Assembly: GCF_041956535.1 (NCBI RefSeq)
Contig: NW_027192200.1
Location: 267,477-331,476 of the forward strand
DNA: 64,000 nucleotides
Direction of reading: 5' to 3'
Origin: Calcarisporiella thermophila CBS 279.70
Taxonomy: Eukaryota > Calcarisporiellomycota
This document shows, in pieces, positions 1 to 12,300 of this stretch. A model generated the notes under the pieces. The model made no database searches, was not told the origin of the DNA, and was given only the letters and a program-made list of their open reading frames with translations. The translations under genes and the position numbers were made by a program. How positions within the stretch are numbered: the stretch's first letter is position 1; each line of letters opens with the position of its first letter.

Positions 1-83
1 GGTTGCATATTTGCGGAATGATTTCAGGGATGGCAGATGGGTCATATGTTAATCATCTAGATCGTAAGCAAGCGATGGCCTAA
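1..83 (+). CDS. possible 3' terminal exon of an upstream gene (partial)
   Basis: An open frame entering from the left edge (frame 3) reads 26 codons and ends at TAA 81-83. It contains a segment GMADGSYVNHLDRKQ. I do not recognise the family. The stretch is too short to prove coding and could be chance; the support is only that the frame is open from the edge and that the composition looks protein-like. A plus-strand gene ending here would converge on the dynein light chain gene to its right. Confidence 0.2.
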   Translation, partial: LHICGMISGMADGSYVNHLDRKQAMA

Positions 84-383
84 TATTGATTGATAACTAT
101 TATACCTCCACAATGGGTTGTGAATATTATGGAATTGAAAACTTCCTATCTTGAAAGGATACACAATACCTATGCCCTTGCATCCAGTATTACTAATGTG
201 ATGTTATCACATGTATAAGCTTTCCATACACCAAAAAATACTACCCTTAGGTTTATATTAAACAATACGTCTGCACTTTTATTTTAATGGGAAACGTTTT
301 AAAGAAAAAATAAATTTATTCGGTAAAGAATTGAAAAAGAAGTGTATCTATATACAATTAGGTGAAGAGTAGAATGAACTGTT

Positions 384-923
384 TCATACGCTCAACCAGT
401 ATACGTTTATGATAGCGTATAAACTTTTGTTTTCGTATCGATAGGCCGTCGTACCTATTTATTGCGAAATGTAAAAGAAATGGGTCGATATGAGGATATA
501 AAAATAAAGGGAAGCGGGTATATACCATCGGCACCTGCTTCCCAGTAGCACGAAGTCGCGGAATGAAATCCAGCGTCATTTTTTTGTAATATTATACAAT
601 TGACTATCCACAGAATCTATGAGTATTTGAGAAATAAAATCTATAATTGAGCAGCCATACCAATATATTTGAGTGATTTTTTAATCTGGGTAAGTCGTTG
701 CGTTCCCAGTTCGCATATTTCTGAAGTCCATTGAGCAACTTTATTATGCTGATAAGTCGCGTCTTTTAAAACTTGTTCAGCAATCTAAAAACCAATGTGG
801 ATGTTAATCAACATTTTCGAGATAAAAATCTTCACATAGAAAATTTACTTCTCGCAGAATATTTGTAACTTCATCGGAATTCAATGCTTCTACTTGAGAC
901 TCGGTCGAATTTGATTTCTCCAT
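384..923 (-). CDS. DYNLT1: Tctex1-type dynein light chain
   Basis: Light chain of cytoplasmic dynein that binds the intermediate chain and cargo. Four exons by my reading: 923-849, 784-661, 603-526, 454-384, giving 115 residues against 113 in human DYNLT1. Spliced frames join without a break. Family landmarks are in order: DEVTNILRE near the start, then ATYQHNKVAQWT, KSLKYIVNCIILQKNDAG, SATSCYW, and a C-terminal YRYENKSLYAIINVYWLSV. All introns are GT-AG and 57-71 bases long, so no long open frame exists and the gene is easy to miss. It lies 103 bases downstream of the glutaredoxin gene on the same strand. With dynactin p24 at 25.5 kb it shows that the organism has the dynein-dynactin motor. 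Family assignment is strong. Confidence 0.9.
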
Positions 924-1026
924 GATTTTCAATCAATTTTGTGTATTTGCTCTATGCATTATATATTTAAAACCGATTTTATGAAATACTGCGCCATTTT
1001 ACAACTGTAAAATCCATTTTCTAATT

Positions 1027-1798
1027 CTACTGCTTCTTCTCCTCGACTTCCTCGGGCAACAAGAGCCCAGCTTTCTCCAGCATTGTCTCCAGCTCGCCAG
1101 ATTGATGCATGTTAAGCATAATGTCGCAGCCACCAACGAACTCTCCTTTAAGGTATACCTAAACCAATACCAAACAACAGCAAATATCTGATCAATCATT
1201 ATGTTTTTGGCTATGAAAATATATCTACAGAGTATACCTGAGGAATCGTGGGCCAAGAGCTGAAGGTCAAATGATAGGAGAATACATTTGTTATGTTGTA
1301 TCTCAAAAATTCTGAAAGATGGCTATTTTACTTACGAAAATTCTTTTATGCCTTGTCGAAGCTCCTCATCTTCCAACACATTAATAGCGCGTACCTTGTC
1401 AAAATCGACGCCCTGAACTTCCAAAATCTGACACACTGCACGACTAAATCCGCACTAATAACGTAATAAATTGATCAATATTTCTAAACTAGCTCGCAGA
1501 ATGTTATAAATACTAAATCAATTATTTACAAGGGGAGTATCAGGAGTGCCCTTCATAAAAACAACGAGATCATGTTTTTTAACGATATCATCGAGTTGAT
1601 TCCTTAGAGAATCAGAGAGTAACCGAGCAAGGAAGTATGTATGAGGGGTGCGGAGAGAGCCATTAATTGGAAGTGGGCTGCTTGTGAATCGGAGGCGAGA
1701 GAGCTATAAAGGATATAACTGCTTTAGCCTAAGAAATAATAAGACAATTCAGTTAGCATGCATACTTGTCGAAGTGCGGATGCCCTTAGAGCTGTCAT
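1027..1798 (-). CDS. GRX5: mitochondrial monothiol glutaredoxin (Grx5 type)
   Basis: Carries and transfers [2Fe-2S] clusters in the mitochondrial matrix. Five exons: 1798-1766, 1703-1530, 1454-1336, 1259-1238, 1158-1027; 159 residues. Residues 1-40 are rich in Arg, Ser and Leu and lack acidic residues until the end, as in a matrix presequence ([17 protein letters not shown]). The fold follows: [10 protein letters not shown], active site CGFS with Cys70, WPTIPQ and GGCDI for glutathione binding, then an acidic tail. An intron falls exactly before the CGFS codons. The start is the only ATG that supplies a targeting peptide; exon 2 has none. It is divergent from IleRS, about 0.8 kb away. Yeast Grx5 is 150 residues, so the length fits. 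Confidence 0.93.
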
Positions 1799-2618
1799 TG
1801 TTATATTCTCCTATAAATTCAAACTACAGTGTAAAATCAGAACGTGAGTTTGTAGTAAACTTATAGAAAATTTACAAAGGCAGTCACTTAAACTTTACCA
1901 AAATCTCACTAGCTGCCCTACATAAAGAATCCCACAATAAGGATTAGACTATTCAATAGAATGGTGCTCTTTCCATTCGTCTAATGTAAATCTAATAATT
2001 CTCGTAATAAATTGGAGAGATACTTGAAATTTTTTACCATTATTAAAATTTACAAGAACTTTTAGAGATTTCTTTTCGAATTTACTCTTTATATCAATTG
2101 GCAACATCTGGTACACGTTTACGACCGAAAAATGTTTTTAAAGCTAATAAAGACAAATGATGAGGATGTCTTTTTCACTATTTTATTGAGATTTATAATG
2201 AAAAATGAAGTGTTCATCTTTATTTCGAAACGAGAATAGTCCTAACTCGAGTGAAGTTTATATACATTTAAATCCATATCTCACTGAACATTTATGATGT
2301 AAACGGAATAAATCATTGAGTTCTATTGTTTTATTCACCTGAGTCGTTAGGTGTGTGAATTCTTTTGATTAAAATAAATTTCCATATTGTAATTATATGA
2401 ACTATCCACTATTCAATCTAACAAATAAGCCGTGAATTGCTTTGAATCAATGTGACTGCCAATTATTTTGTTTATACATTTAATTCGATGACGATACATG
2501 ATGAATATTATATGACAAATTTATAGTACAGGATCTTCTCCACTTCATTCATTAGTCAATTAACTGAAAGTATATAAATAATATTCTCTTTTAATATAAA
2601 AACTACAATAGATTAAAG
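1799..2618. other. AT-rich intergenic region between divergent GRX5 and IleRS
   Basis: Roughly 0.8 kb of AT-rich sequence separating two start codons that point apart. No reading frame, RNA gene or repeat stands out. It should hold both promoters. Confidence 0.6.
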
Positions 2619-5600
2619 ATGTCAGTGGAGGAGGTGCTTTCTGGCCAATTTAACTTTCCTAAAGAAGAGGAGAAGATCCTCGCTTTCTGGCGTGAGATTG
2701 ACGCGTTTAACACATCCGTTAAGTTATCGGAGGGCCGAAAGCCCTATTCATTTTTCGACGGACCTCCCTTTGCTACCGGGCTACCTCATTACGGTCATTT
2801 GCTTGCTGGTTCCATCAAGGTAGCTACATGATATTTACCTTCATTTTTGGAACCCGCTTACTTATATTCCGCAGGATATTGTAACACGCTACGCACATAA
2901 TACTGGCCATTATGTTGAGCGGCGCTTCGGCTGGGATACTCATGGTCTTCCCATTGAATTCGAAATTGATAAGCTGCTCGGTATCAAAACTAGAGATGAT
3001 GTTCTTGCTATGGGTATTGACAAGTACAATGCTGAATGCCGAAAGATCGTCTTAAGATATTCTTCTGAGTGGCGTTCAACGGTGGAGCGTATTGGGAGAT
3101 GGATTGACTTTGACAATGCCTACGTCACAATGAATCTTACGTTCATGGAGTCGGTGTGGTGGGTATTTAAGCAGCTCTATGAGAAAGGACAGGTGTACCG
3201 CGGCTTCCAGGTGATGCCTTTCTCAACGGGATGCCACACGCCATTGTCAAATTTCGAGGCCCAACAGAACTATAAAGAAGTTAATGACCCCTCGAGTAAG
3301 CCTCTCCCTGATTCGCACTATATATGAATTTAGAATTTTAAAAATTTACGTATTCTCCGTGCCTAGTCGTGGTCTCTTTCCCTCTCGTTAGTGATCCCAA
3401 CACACTTCTACTCGCTTGGACAACCACGCCTTGGACTTTACCCAGCAATCTTGCTGTTTGCGTCAACCCTGATTTTGACTACATTAAGATCAAAGACGGG
3501 GCTACCGGTCATATTTACGTCTTGATGGAGAAGCGTCTTGAGCAAATATACAAGGATCCGAAGAAAGCCAAATACGAAGTTCTCGAGAAATTCAAAGGAA
3601 AAGATATGGAGGGTTGGGAATACCAGCCTCTTTTCGATTACTATTACGAACAGGTAACAGAGAATATCTATTTTATATCCCGGAAAACACAATGTATTAA
3701 CCAAGGATGTCAAATTAGTTCAAAGGAAAAGGATTCAAGGTCTTGAATGACGCCTATGTCACTGACGACAGCGGCACTGGAATTGTACACCAGGCTCCAG
3801 CCTTCGGTGAAGACGATTTCCGTGTGTGCTTGAAAAATGGCGTCATAGAAGCTGATGGCTTTATACCATGCCCTGTAAATGAAAGTGGTCTATTCACAGC
3901 AGAAGTGACTGATTTCAAAGGCCAATATGTTAAGGTAAATTACCTTGATCGCTGTGCTTACTTATTCCATGCTAATCAGTATGGCTATTCTGTTGTAGGA
4001 TGCCGATAAAGATATCCAGAAACAATTGAAGCAGAAAGGACGCTTGATCGTACAATCACAATTTTACCACAGCTATCCCTTCTGCTGGAGGTCAACACAC
4101 TCATACTGGTTTTAACCGTGATGATTGTCTGATTTTATTCAATTTCATAAATAGATCGGATACTCCTCTACTGTATAAAGCTGTGCCTTCCTGGTTTGTC
4201 CGTATTAGTACCGTGGTCGAGAAAATGTTAAAGAATAACGCACAGTCACGCTGGGTTCCAGATTTCGTTCAGGAGAAGCGCTTTGCTAACTGGATTGCTG
4301 GTGCTCGCGATTGGAACATCTCTCGCAATAGATATTGGGGCACACCCATCCCTCTCTGGGTTAGCGAAGACTTCGAGGACATTGTCTGTGTGGGCTCGGT
4401 TGCTGAGTTAGAAAAACTCTCCGGAGTGAGCAATATCACCGACCTCCACCGCGACAACATTGACAATATCACGATAACGTTGCCAAATGGAAAAGTACTT
4501 CGCCGAGTAGAAGAGGTCTTTGACTGCTGGTTTGAATCGGGCTCGATGCCTTACGCTCAGCAACACTATCCATTTGAGAATACGGAGAAGTTCCAGAAGA
4601 CGTTCCCTGCCGATTTCATCGCTGAAGGTCTGGACCAGACTCGTGGCTGGTTCTACACACTCTTAGTGCTCTCGACGCATCTATTTGACGCTCCCCCGGC
4701 GAAAAATGTCATCGTTAATGGGCTAGTGCTGGCCTCTGATGGAAAGAAAATGAGCAAGCGCCTCAAGAACTATCCTGATCCAGTTGAAATTCTCAACAAA
4801 TATGGTGCAGACGCCCTTCGACTTTATTTGATCAACTCGCCTGTGGTGCGCGCTGAAACGCTTAAGTTCAAGGAGGAAGGTGTGCGCGACGTGATCTCAC
4901 GTGTCTTCCTTCCGTGGTATAATGCGCACCGTTTCTTCGTTACTCAGACGGTTGTTTTGAAAGACGAGTTCGATATCGACTTCAAATATAATCCAGACCA
5001 GCCTCGCTCCACCAAACTCATGGATCGATGGATCTTAGCCTCGACTCAGAGCTTGATCCAGTTCGTCCGGGAGGAGATGTCGAACTATCGTTTGTACACA
5101 GTCGTGCCACGGTTGCTGCACCTCATTGAAGAATTGACCAACTGGTATGTGCGCTTCAACCGTCGCCGTCTTAAGGGCGAGAACGGTGCAGATGATGCAG
5201 TACATGCCCTTAACACGCTATTTGAGGTCTTGTTCACCCTTTGCCGTGCAATGGTAAGACTCTTAGTCCCTCCACTAACCAGTATGTCCGTAACGCTCAT
5301 GCATGGTAAAAAAATGTAGGCTCCATTCACACCTTTCATCACCGATAATATGTACCAAACCCTTAAACTCTATCTTCCACCTCCCTCTGAAGGCGAGGAT
5401 GTTCGCTCCGTGCACTTCCTCTCCTTCCCAGAGGTACGCACCGAGTACTTTGATGCTGAAATCGAAAGACGTGTTGCCCGCATGCAAACCGTGATCGAGT
5501 TGGGTCGCGGCATCCGTGAGAAATTCAATATCAGCTTAAAGACTCCGCTGCGCGAACTCGTCGTCATTCACCGAGATGCGGAATATAGGGACGATGTCAA

Positions 5601-6293
5601 GTCACTCGAGAAATATGTGAAGGAAGAACTAAACGTCCGCGAAGTTGTTCTCACTGCGGATGAAAATGCCTACGGAATCAAATATAAGGCCGAAGCCGAT
5701 TTTAGAACCCTCGGCCAAAAACTAAAGAAGGATGTGATGCGCGTGAAGAAAGCGCTCCCCTCTGTGCCTTCGGAAGACGTGAAACGCTATCTCGAGACCA
5801 ACGAGATCACCGTCGACGGCATCAAGTTAGGCGAGGGAGATCTCAATGTTATTCGGTACTTTGAGAACTCAGGCGGCCACTACGAATATAACACCGATCG
5901 CGATGTCCTTGTCCTTCTTAACGTTCAACTTGACGAGGAGTTGGAGCGCGAAGGTTTTGCCCGAGAGGTGGTGAATCGTGTACAGAAGCTGCGAAAGAAG
6001 GCCGGTTTGCAGCCCGTGGACAAAGTTTGGATGTATTATGAGGTGAAGGATGAGAAGAACAAGGATATGCTGGTTCGTGTACTCGGAGAGTACGAAGAGA
6101 TGATTATCAGGGCAGTTAAACGGACCCTTCTTCCTTATGCGGAGCGTAAGGACGGGGAGATCATCATTGAAGAAGATCAAGATGTAAGTGTTCATAAATG
6201 CTTAATGGATAGGGCTCTGCTAACTTTTTCTTATCTCTCATTTCTTAGATAAACGGCGTCGGCTTCACTCTTCAATTCGTCAAAGACTTCTAG
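2619..6293 (+). CDS. ILS1: cytosolic isoleucyl-tRNA synthetase
   Basis: Class I synthetase that charges tRNA-Ile in the cytosol. Eight exons: 2619-2819, 2875-3295, 3367-3653, 3719-3934, 3999-4090, 4155-5253, 5320-6183, 6249-6293; 1074 residues, close to yeast Ils1 (about 1072). The HIGH-type motif reads HYGH at 57-60 after [16 protein letters not shown] lies at 604-607 within [12 protein letters not shown], the eukaryotic form. The editing domain (CP1) with [15 protein letters not shown] lies between them, and the C-terminal anticodon-binding and extension regions are complete. There is no mitochondrial presequence, and the start sits at the conserved [11 protein letters not shown] beginning. 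The intron at 4091 opens with GTCAAC, an unusual donor. It converges on a small unknown gene. Confidence 0.97.
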
Positions 6294-6541
6294 AAATGCT
6301 AGTTTATCAAGATTATATTTTTTCCAATATGATGTGTTAAAGCAAGTTTTTATTTTTTATATAAAGAGTATATCAAAATTTTTGTTTATAAAGTTATAAA
6401 GTTGGATATATATATATATTTATAGATATATATTTGGAATCTGATATTAAAACTTTAAATGAATGTGTCGAGATACAAGCAGCAAGTGAGAACAAGGAAT
6501 GAGATGAAGAAGAAAAATAAATGATATATATAAAAAATGCA

Positions 6542-6928
6542 CTATATGTTTTGACACACTTCCTCATCCCTCGACACGAGCCAGAGACCACTACTCACAA
6601 TGAACACTCCGAATACTATGCATGAAAGATATGCGTGCCAAGGGTGTGGGATGTCATTTCCCTGAAACATCACGCGGTGTCCCAGATTAATATCGCGCTT
6701 GATTACTTGGTTTTCCACTAGTGAGAGTTCTCGAGAGTCGGATGGCAGGGGCGCGGATTCCGCAGATAGTGGGGGTAAGATGCGTTCTATGAGCATGGGT
6801 GTATGGAAATGAATGCCAGCCTCTGTCATGCCTTTATCCCCATGCTGTACAAGTGCTATCGAAACGCCCTGAGCGAGGTAGAAGATAGCAAAGGAGATAA
6901 GGAATGGCAAGAGCCGTCTTATGTTCAT
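6542..6928 (-). CDS. unknown small membrane protein
   Basis: A single-exon frame of 128 residues. An N-terminal hydrophobic stretch (about residues 5-26, after two arginines) looks like a signal peptide or signal anchor. A second hydrophobic segment (about 101-119, SCIVFGVFIVSSGLWLV) is followed by a short charged tail. The 75 residues between would lie in the lumen or outside and include HFHTPM and DIPHPWHAYL. I do not recognise a family. The membrane topology and the position in the 0.9 kb gap between IleRS and chorismate synthase favour a real gene, but no homology supports it and an intron could extend it. Confidence 0.5.
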   Translation of the reverse strand: MNIRRLLPFLISFAIFYLAQGVSIALVQHGDKGMTEAGIHFHTPMLIERILPPLSAESAPLPSDSRELSLVENQVIKRDINLGHRVMFQGNDIPHPWHAYLSCIVFGVFIVSSGLWLVSRDEEVCQNI

Positions 6929-7209
6929 TGCTTATGAATGGCGATGTGACCCGAAAGAATGTGATGAGAAAGGAATTGGAAAAAAGTGCACGACCATTCG
7001 CTTTTATCACTTCGAGCCGAGGAGCCATTCCTTTTTTAGGCACAAGTGATGGGTGATCCTTTCTTATTCAATATGCCTTCGAGTGCATATTATCTTTTTA
7101 TACAAAAAAGAAAGGAAAAACATGGGGTTGCATATGCATTGCATTAGAAGAGTGTGACTACTGCACAGACAAGGAGTCTGCCAAAATAATATATAGGTTT
7201 GTCAGGGAA

Positions 7210-8604
7210 TTAGTTTCCATTCGGCACATTGTCCGATTTTTCTATCACACCACGTAGCCGTGGGTTCACCTCGATATTGGGAGGCAATTTTGAAATAGCC
7301 ATTTGACGACTGTGTTGAACAAGAAGCGCACTATATAATCGATATAGAGGGGTTAGGAGAGACTTGGCCTCGTTTGTTTTTGGCACGATGCCCCCAACTT
7401 ACTCCATGATCACTAGTGATGCCATTGCCTCAACAATCGGCACTGCACGTGGCAATACACAAGGGTCGTGTCGTCCTCTGGCCGATAATGTTCCAGGAGT
7501 TCCGTCGTACATCGATGTTGCTTGGGGCTGAGAGATTGTGGCAGGTGGTTTGAACGCAACACGGAAATAGATATCTTCGCCGTTCGTGATGCCACCCTGG
7601 ATGCCTCCGGAGTTGTTGGTCGTCGTTCCCAGTGTCCCGTTCTTCGATATCCACGGGTCGTTATGCTTATGCCCGGGGATGGCCGTGCCTGCAAAGCCAC
7701 TGCCTATCTCGAAGCCTTTTGTGGCAGGAATGGAGAGCATTGCATGTGCTAGCTTAGCCTCGAGTTTATCAAAGACTGGCTCGCCAAGTCCAACTGGACA
7801 ATTGCGGATCACACAGGTGATGGTGCCCCCAATAGAGTCTTTAGCTTCGCTTGCAGCCAATATACGCTTGAAAAGAAAATGTCAACCATAAATCCAAATT
7901 ATTACTCAGCTACTCGTTATATGGCAAGGTACCTTTTTCATGCTCTCAGCCGTATCGGCATGAGGGCATCGTACCAAATCCGCATCGACCTGCTCACGCG
8001 TTACATTCTTCAACAGGTCTAACCACTCCTTGCCCTCGCTATCCATCTGAGGCATTTTAACTTCACCAACCGAACTTACAAACGATACCACTTCTATGCC
8101 GTAGGTCATCCGTAGGTATTTTTCTGCTACAGCTCCTGCTGCAACTCGTCCTATAGTCTCGCGGGCAGAAGATCTCCCCCCACCACTGCTGGCCTTAACA
8201 CCATATTTCTGAAGGTATGTCCAGTCCGCATGTCCAGGACGTGGATAGAGATCGGTCTCGGAGTAGTCGTGAGGTCTTTGATCTTCGTTGGGGACGAACA
8301 TTCCAATGGGAGTGCCTAGTGTGACACCGAACTCGGTGCCAGAGTAAATGGTGACGCGATCTTTCTCGTTTCTCTGAAGGGTTAGGTAGATGGGTTATAC
8401 CCAAATAAAAGCCGAGAGGATGCTTTAAAAAATTACCGGTGTGGTCAAGTTGCTCTGTCCAGGCCGCCGACGATTTAGCTGTTGTTGAACTTCATCTTCA
8501 GAAATGGGTAGGCCGGGAGGGCAGCCATCAATAATGCAACCAACTCCTTTGCAGTGTGATTCACCAAAAGTTGTTACACGAAACAAGGTGCCAAAGGTAC
8601 TCAT
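7210..8604 (-). CDS. ARO2: chorismate synthase
   Basis: Last step of the shikimate pathway: EPSP to chorismate, with reduced FMN. Four exons: 8604-8437, 8373-7933, 7866-7403, 7330-7210; 397 residues against 376 in yeast Aro2. The start [20 protein letters not shown] matches the family N-terminus. Further signatures are [39 protein letters not shown] (FMN and phosphate site) and RHDPC followed by RAVPIVEAM. The last intron splits the Met-Asp of VIMDALLVQ; without it the frame would stop early. A TGACTCA Gcn4-type site lies 110 bases upstream of the start. It is divergent from the FRAY-like kinase. Confidence 0.97.
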
Positions 8605-8713
8605 CCTGGGATTTTGAGGAAGTAGAAAAAAGAGGGGGGAAAGCTTTAATTGAAAGACGATTTATATGGGTTTGATTTTATCTCAGCTACCCGAGAATTT
8701 CGATATTTCATGT

Positions 8714-8720
8714 TGACTCA
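8714..8720. promoter_or_regulatory. Gcn4/CpcA-type site TGACTCA
   Basis: Exact TGACTCA core, the binding site of the bZIP activator Gcn4 (CpcA in moulds), 110 bases upstream of the chorismate synthase start. ARO genes are classic targets of general amino acid control in fungi. The match is seen; its function here is inferred. Confidence 0.55.
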
Positions 8721-8746
8721 AGTTAAGTGTGGCTCAATTGATTGCT

Positions 8747-8763
8747 ATTATCTCGAAGATAAT
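8747..8763. promoter_or_regulatory. inverted repeat with GATA cores
   Basis: Perfect inverted repeat ATTATCT-CGA-AGATAAT with 7-base arms and a 3-base centre, 143 bases upstream of the chorismate synthase start. Each arm holds a GATA core, so it could bind a GATA factor pair. Confidence 0.4.
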
Positions 8764-9313
8764 AACGGGATAATAAACAATACAGTAGAGAAAAAGCCAC
8801 CCAATAGGGCTAATGAAGCCCAATTTTAAAACAGACGGCGAGAGCAAGCCTATTTTCCTCTAGGCAATAGCATAATATACCGAGATATCCTAGATCAAGT
8901 CTGGTCCATATATTTGTTGGCCATTGCATCATCAATAAAGACCGCTTGTTTAAGCTTTTTACATCACCATTTGAGTGTGATTTGACTAGAAAAGATATGC
9001 ATAAATGGTTGTCGGTGGATTGTTTTCAGGAAATGCATCTCCCTCAACAAAGTCCAGATAAAGAGATCTCATCTTTCATGCTATCTCGCATAGATACATG
9101 ACGCAAGGCTCTCGCACACTGCAGAAACAAAGAAAGATTATTACAACTTAGATGTGTTTTGTTTTTGACTCATGAGTGTGGCTGGCGTATTTTTATGACG
9201 TTCGGACACTCTTCAACGGAATCGCCCAAGCTCCTAGTATTTCAGGCCAAACTCAAAGGCTTCTTCTCCTCCATAACCCTATTTACACTTTCGCCTACTC
9301 ATCAGTGCAGATT

Positions 9314-12300
9314 ATGGCCGAATCGACACAACTCAAATCGCCCTCTCCTACAACAGTACAGGTATCTCGCACAGCCTCGACTGGCAGCGTAAAAGAGGCA
9401 ACAACAAGACAGCGAAGCGGCTCTCTCATCAATAAGTTGGGAAACGCGTCAAAACGAAGCCTAACAGAGGGAGCCGAAGATAACATCACACAATTTTCCC
9501 TCCGATATGAAGATTACGAGATTAAGTCGCCCATTGGTAACTATCGGAAAAATTGTGATGGTGTAGGGGAAATTCGTTGAATAGATGAACTTTCTATGGA
9601 TGCAGGCTATGGATCTTCTGCGGTCGTATATAACGCCATATACAAACCATGGAATAAACGCGTTGCCATCAAAATGATAGACCTGGATATGTTTGAGCGT
9701 AATCAGATCGACGAATTAAGGGTGGGCTAACAATGAACATTTTTTGAAGATGCCCAAATTTTGATGTCTTTTGTTCGATATCCTGTCTTGCATATCACGA
9801 TAGAGGGAGACTCAAGTGATGTCACTATGTAAACATCCAAATGTGCTCAAAGTGTATGGGGCTTTTGTGCATGAGTCTAAACTATACATTGTAACGCCAT
9901 ATCTTTCGGGAGGTGAGCATGCCAGCAATTTGCAATAAGGCTTTAAGAGGTTAATTGCCTGGATTTATCTATTAGGATCCTGTCTGGACATCATGCGAAA
10001 AGCATTCCCAGAAGGATTCGATGAGATAACTATTGCAACTATATTAAAGCAGGCGCTTCTGGGGCTAGAATATCTCCACAAGAATGGTCATATTCACAGG
10101 TACTGACTGATTTTTGAGGAGGTTCGAGCCAGCTTGCTGGATGACTTTTCAATTGATACAGAGATGTCAAGGCTGGAAACCTATTAATGGATGAGGAGGG
10201 CACTGTATTGCTTGGGGACTTTGGCGTAAGCTCCTCTTTGATGGAGAGTGGAGAGCGAAAGGGGCAGCGTAAAACATTTGTCGGTACTCCGTGCTGGATT
10301 GCTCCTGAAGTGGTATGGTGTGATCCTTATTTCACTGATTCGGCATCTGAAATCTAACACTGTTCAAATAGATGGAGCAGAATGGATACGACTACAAGGC
10401 AGATATCTGGTCGTTTGGGATAACGGCCATTGAACTTGCAACAGGGCATGCCCCCTATGCCAAATACCCGCCCATGAAGGTGCCTCTCATTCTCGTAGAA
10501 AACAACTTTATACATCATTAAAACTCTGGCCTTTGTAGGTGATTATGCTGACACTCTCCAACGACCCACCCACCCTAGAGCGGGAATCCACCAAGCATAA
10601 GTTTTCCAAAACATTCAAGGATATGATAGAAACTTGTTTGCAAAAGGACCCCACAAAACGGTTAGTGAGAATATTTAAATCCATCTATCCTCAATGTCAA
10701 AGTCGGCTTATATCTATCTTGACAGACCTTCTGCAGAAAGACTTCTGCAACACCCGTTTTTCAAACAGGCCAAAAAACGAGACTATCTAACAAAAACACT
10801 TTTGCATAATTTACCCCAGCTCGAACTCAAGCAGCATAATAGTGAGATATTAACAGCTTGACGATACCAGATATCGAAGTTTAATCCTTTACTATACACT
10901 TTCCAATTATAGAGGTGCAAGAGAAGCAACCAATATTTCAAAAAGGCGTTTCGTGGGACTTTGGTGGCGAAGATCCGCCCTCCCTAGGCTCCTATGAGCC
11001 TCAGGTAGAACCCACGATCGAGATAGAAAAACCTCACGAGAATCCACTTCCCTCAGCCATCATCAAGGATAAGGATAGGATATCGCCTGGCGAACAGCAG
11101 AAACACATAGCCTTTGTCCCCGGTGATGTTGTCGTCATCAACAAAAATCGCCCTGGTGAAGGTTCTGCTCCAGTGAATTCATCGAATATACCCGCGTCCG
11201 CCCTCCCCCAGATGGTACCTAAAAAGTCGCGATTCGTGATTGAAGATGATGGAAGAGAGAATGCACCGCGGGCTGTGGGCGGAGTGGAGCCCGGGGGGAA
11301 CCATTCAAATCCAGCAGCATCGCAACCGCAACATATTTCCGTTCGTAAGGGGCGTTTTAGCGTGACCGATGGCGACCGGCCGGTGACCCCGCAATCGGAT
11401 GCTGGAGAAGGTATACCAATGCGGCGCAACCCCTCTTCCGAAATCAACAGTGAGCGCCGCACGAGACTGGAACACTATCCACACCCTCAATTGCCGGCTC
11501 CGCTCTCCATCTCTTCCAACTGGGCCAATGCATCGGGCTCGTCGATGCGGGATTTCACTCCAACTTCGTCCCCCTCCTCTGCTTCTCTCTCTAATTACCG
11601 TGACGGCAGTGGTGCGAATTTATCGCGAGAGGGATCTCTGGGACGCATGAGTCGGTTCTCAGTGGAGACCTCTGTGAGCGGGGATGGCAGCAGCGGGACA
11701 AGCCATTTGGGAATCGGCAAAAAGGGGCGGTTTGAAATCTCCAGTGTTGCAGAGAAACGTCATGATCCAGCGTGGGGCTCTATTAACACTACAAGCTCCG
11801 AAGCCGCATCTTCGTCCGAAGGAGGATCCGTTGAGGACTCGCCCTCCGTTTCGCCTCATGGTTCGCTCTCCAGAGGCCAGGCGCTGCGCTTCGACCCTGC
11901 CACGGTCAATGCAATATCCTCTCAACTGGAAATACTGATGAGACAGAACGAGGCTCAGCGACAGGTGCTCACTGAGCTTGTCTCTGGGATCGGACTAAAG
12001 CCAGTCGGGACACCCCATTTTTCTGTAGGAGGTGGACACTCGCCCCCTATACACTCCGCCCATTCTTCAAGCTCCAGGAGTGAACGCGATCGAGACGACC
12101 ACCCGTCCAAGGGCGGAATTGCAATGCAGCGCACCGGGTCGGGGCATCATTCGAACATGATAGAGAACCCATCCCACATAGGACCACTCCAAAAACAAAT
12201 TCGATATTTGGCCTCCGAGAACGAACACCTACGAATTGAGAATGAGCACCTACGCCACGAGCTGGAGCGCTTATACCATTTGGAAGCTGAGCGAGCCAAA

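Larger units (their letters stand above)
8605..9313. other. divergent promoter region, chorismate synthase / kinase
   Basis: About 0.7 kb between two start codons pointing apart. It contains two exact TGACTCA sites (8714-8720 and 9166-9172) and a 17-base inverted repeat with GATA cores (8747-8763). No coding signal is seen; an open frame runs into the kinase start from upstream but without an ATG. Confidence 0.6.
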
